From Kiritimatiellia bacterium (lineage in GTDB: Bacteria > Verrucomicrobiota > Kiritimatiellia > RFP12 > UBA1067): a DNA stretch of 6,041 bases. Location of the stretch: assembly GCA_017629455.1 (NCBI GenBank), contig JAGBXE010000168.1, positions 1 to 6,041 on the forward strand, read 5' to 3'. The position numbers and the translations under genes were made by a program. The notes beneath the pieces are model-generated. The model worked only from the letters and a program-made list of their open reading frames with translations, ran no database searches and was not told the origin of the DNA. This document shows positions 5,325 to 6,041 of the stretch, piece by piece (position 1 is the stretch's first letter; every line of letters begins with the position of its first letter).

Positions 5325-6041
5325 TCATCGCCCGGTAAAGCGCAGCAGAGCTTCGAGCGCTGTCGCTGGATGGGGAGGACAGCCGGGAATGAAAAGAGCG
5401 GGCTCGACAGGTTTGGGGCCGGCCTTGTACAGCCCTCCTGAAATTGCGCACGCTCCTGCCGCGATGAGAAACTTTGGCTCTGGCATTGCGGCATAGGTTT
5501 TCTCGAGCGCAAGGCTCATATTTTCCGTCACCGGCCCGGTAAGATACACGGCGTCCGCATGGCGAGGAGACGCGGCGAAACGGATGCCGAAGCGCGACAT
5601 GTCCCACGCCGGAGTGCCGAGCACGTTGGCGTCGAGCTCGCACGCCGCGCAGCCGCCGGCCGAGACTTCGCGCAGATGCAATGAGTGTTTGAGCGCGAGA
5701 GCCTCCGGGTCGGACTGTGTCGGCGGCACGTAAGCGCCTTCTCCCGCTCGGACCACAAGTTCATCGCGACGGAAAACCCCGAGCCGGTACTCTTTCGTAA
5801 AGCGCACTTTTGAGCAGACTTCAGCGCAGCGCCCGCAGAAAAGACATCTGCCCATATCGAGACATGCCTTTTTCCCGTCGTGCGAGAGCGCCTCCGGTAC
5901 GGGACAGACGGCCTGCATCGCTTTTACGTTGGCTTGCGTCGTTTCGGGGTCGATTTCAGGACGCCCCCGAAAGTCGGGTGGCAGATTCGGCGCAGCAGGA
6001 GGAAATTTACCGGTTCTCAATCCGTCGTTAAATAGCGCGAT
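5325..6041 (-). CDS. Group 4 [NiFe]-hydrogenase-type small subunit with N-terminal ferredoxin domain (5' end missing)
   Basis: 238 codons are visible and the frame stays open to the window edge. The TTG at 6018-6020 is an internal Leu, because family-like sequence (ALFNDGLRTGKFPP, then FRGRPEID) begins before it. Numbering from the edge, residues 24-85 form a ferredoxin domain with CLFCGRCAEVC (Cys66, 69, 72, 76) and an earlier Cys46-Pro. Residues 119-238 are the NuoB/HycG/EchC-like domain with Cys131-x2-Cys134-Glu, SPRHADAVYLTGPVT (158-172), GACAISGG (Cys198) and PGCPPHP (Cys221). These four cysteines hold the proximal [4Fe-4S] cluster. C-x2-C rather than adjacent cysteines points to the hydrogenase branch, not complex I. 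Such subunits pass electrons between ferredoxin and the large subunit in membrane-bound energy-converting hydrogenases. The other subunits are not in view, and hydrogenase-related complexes without Ni cannot be excluded. The first ferredoxin motif lacks three cysteines (Gln36, Val39, Met42). The gene is visibly richer in G+C than its neighbours. Confidence 0.85.
   Translation of the reverse strand: MALFNDGLRTGKFPPAAPNLPPDFRGRPEIDPETTQANVKAMQAVCPVPEALSHDGKKACLDMGRCLFCGRCAEVCSKVRFTKEYRLGVFRRDELVVRAGEGAYVPPTQSDPEALALKHSLHLREVSAGGCAACELDANVLGTPAWDMSRFGIRFAASPRHADAVYLTGPVTENMSLALEKTYAAMPEPKFLIAAGACAISGGLYKAGPKPVEPALFIPGCPPHPATALEALLRFTGR

Noticed and set aside
5284..5643. Open frames on both strands overlapping the end of the hydrogenase gene
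   Set aside because: Shadows produced by the high G+C of the hydrogenase gene, whose own frame carries all conserved cysteine motifs.
6018..6020. TTG as the start of the hydrogenase subunit
   Set aside because: The frame is open to the window edge and the preceding residues (ALFNDG) fit the usual N-terminal helix of ferredoxin-fused subunits, so the real start is beyond 6041.

Overview
The window looks like a piece of chromosome from an uncultivated-type bacterium, most plausibly of the Planctomycetes-Verrucomicrobia-Chlamydiae group (a Kiritimatiellia/Lentisphaeria-like lineage). That placement is an inference from gene content: a very large secreted multi-module parallel beta-helix protein with 'choice-of-anchor Q'-like module ends, a SWIM zinc-finger protein of the SWWxxxW / LRRLGPxPFWRG type, and a group 4 [NiFe]-hydrogenase (Ech/Hyc-like) small subunit. 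No rRNA, tRNA, CRISPR array, transposase or prophage gene is visible.

Layout. Positions 1-290 are non-coding, rich in G+C and full of short perfect hairpins, with a 15-bp direct repeat ending in T-runs. Positions 291-385 are an almost pure pyrimidine leader containing a degenerate 7-bp tandem repeat. Next, on the + strand, come a SWIM zinc-finger gene (386-979) and an 11-nt-overlapping small gene (969-1154). The small gene encodes what is normally the C-terminal tail of the same protein family, so the family's protein appears to be split in two here. Two adjacent hairpins (1113-1139 and 1142-1168) close this unit and face a convergent gene only 13 nt away.

The - strand gene 1168-5214 encodes a 1348-residue exported protein. 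It has a signal peptide and three homologous but strongly diverged beta-helix modules of about 345-355 residues, each followed by a small beta-rich linker. A near-consensus sigma70-type promoter lies directly upstream (5274-5303). At the right edge, 5325-6041 on the - strand is the 3' part of a hydrogenase small-subunit gene fused to an N-terminal ferredoxin domain. In that domain, three of the cysteines of one [4Fe-4S] cluster are missing while the set for the other cluster is complete. The gene runs off the window, and its operon presumably continues beyond 6041.

The genes do not form one pathway. They are three independent transcription units: a small SWIM operon, a surface or secreted beta-helix protein, and the end of an energy-converting hydrogenase (or hydrogenase-related) operon. 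I see no convincing new defence or mobile system. The points most worth a second look are the split SWIM gene with a possible recoding or reinitiation site, the hairpin-dense repeat element at the left edge, the three-fold beta-helix protein, and the degenerate ferredoxin cluster.
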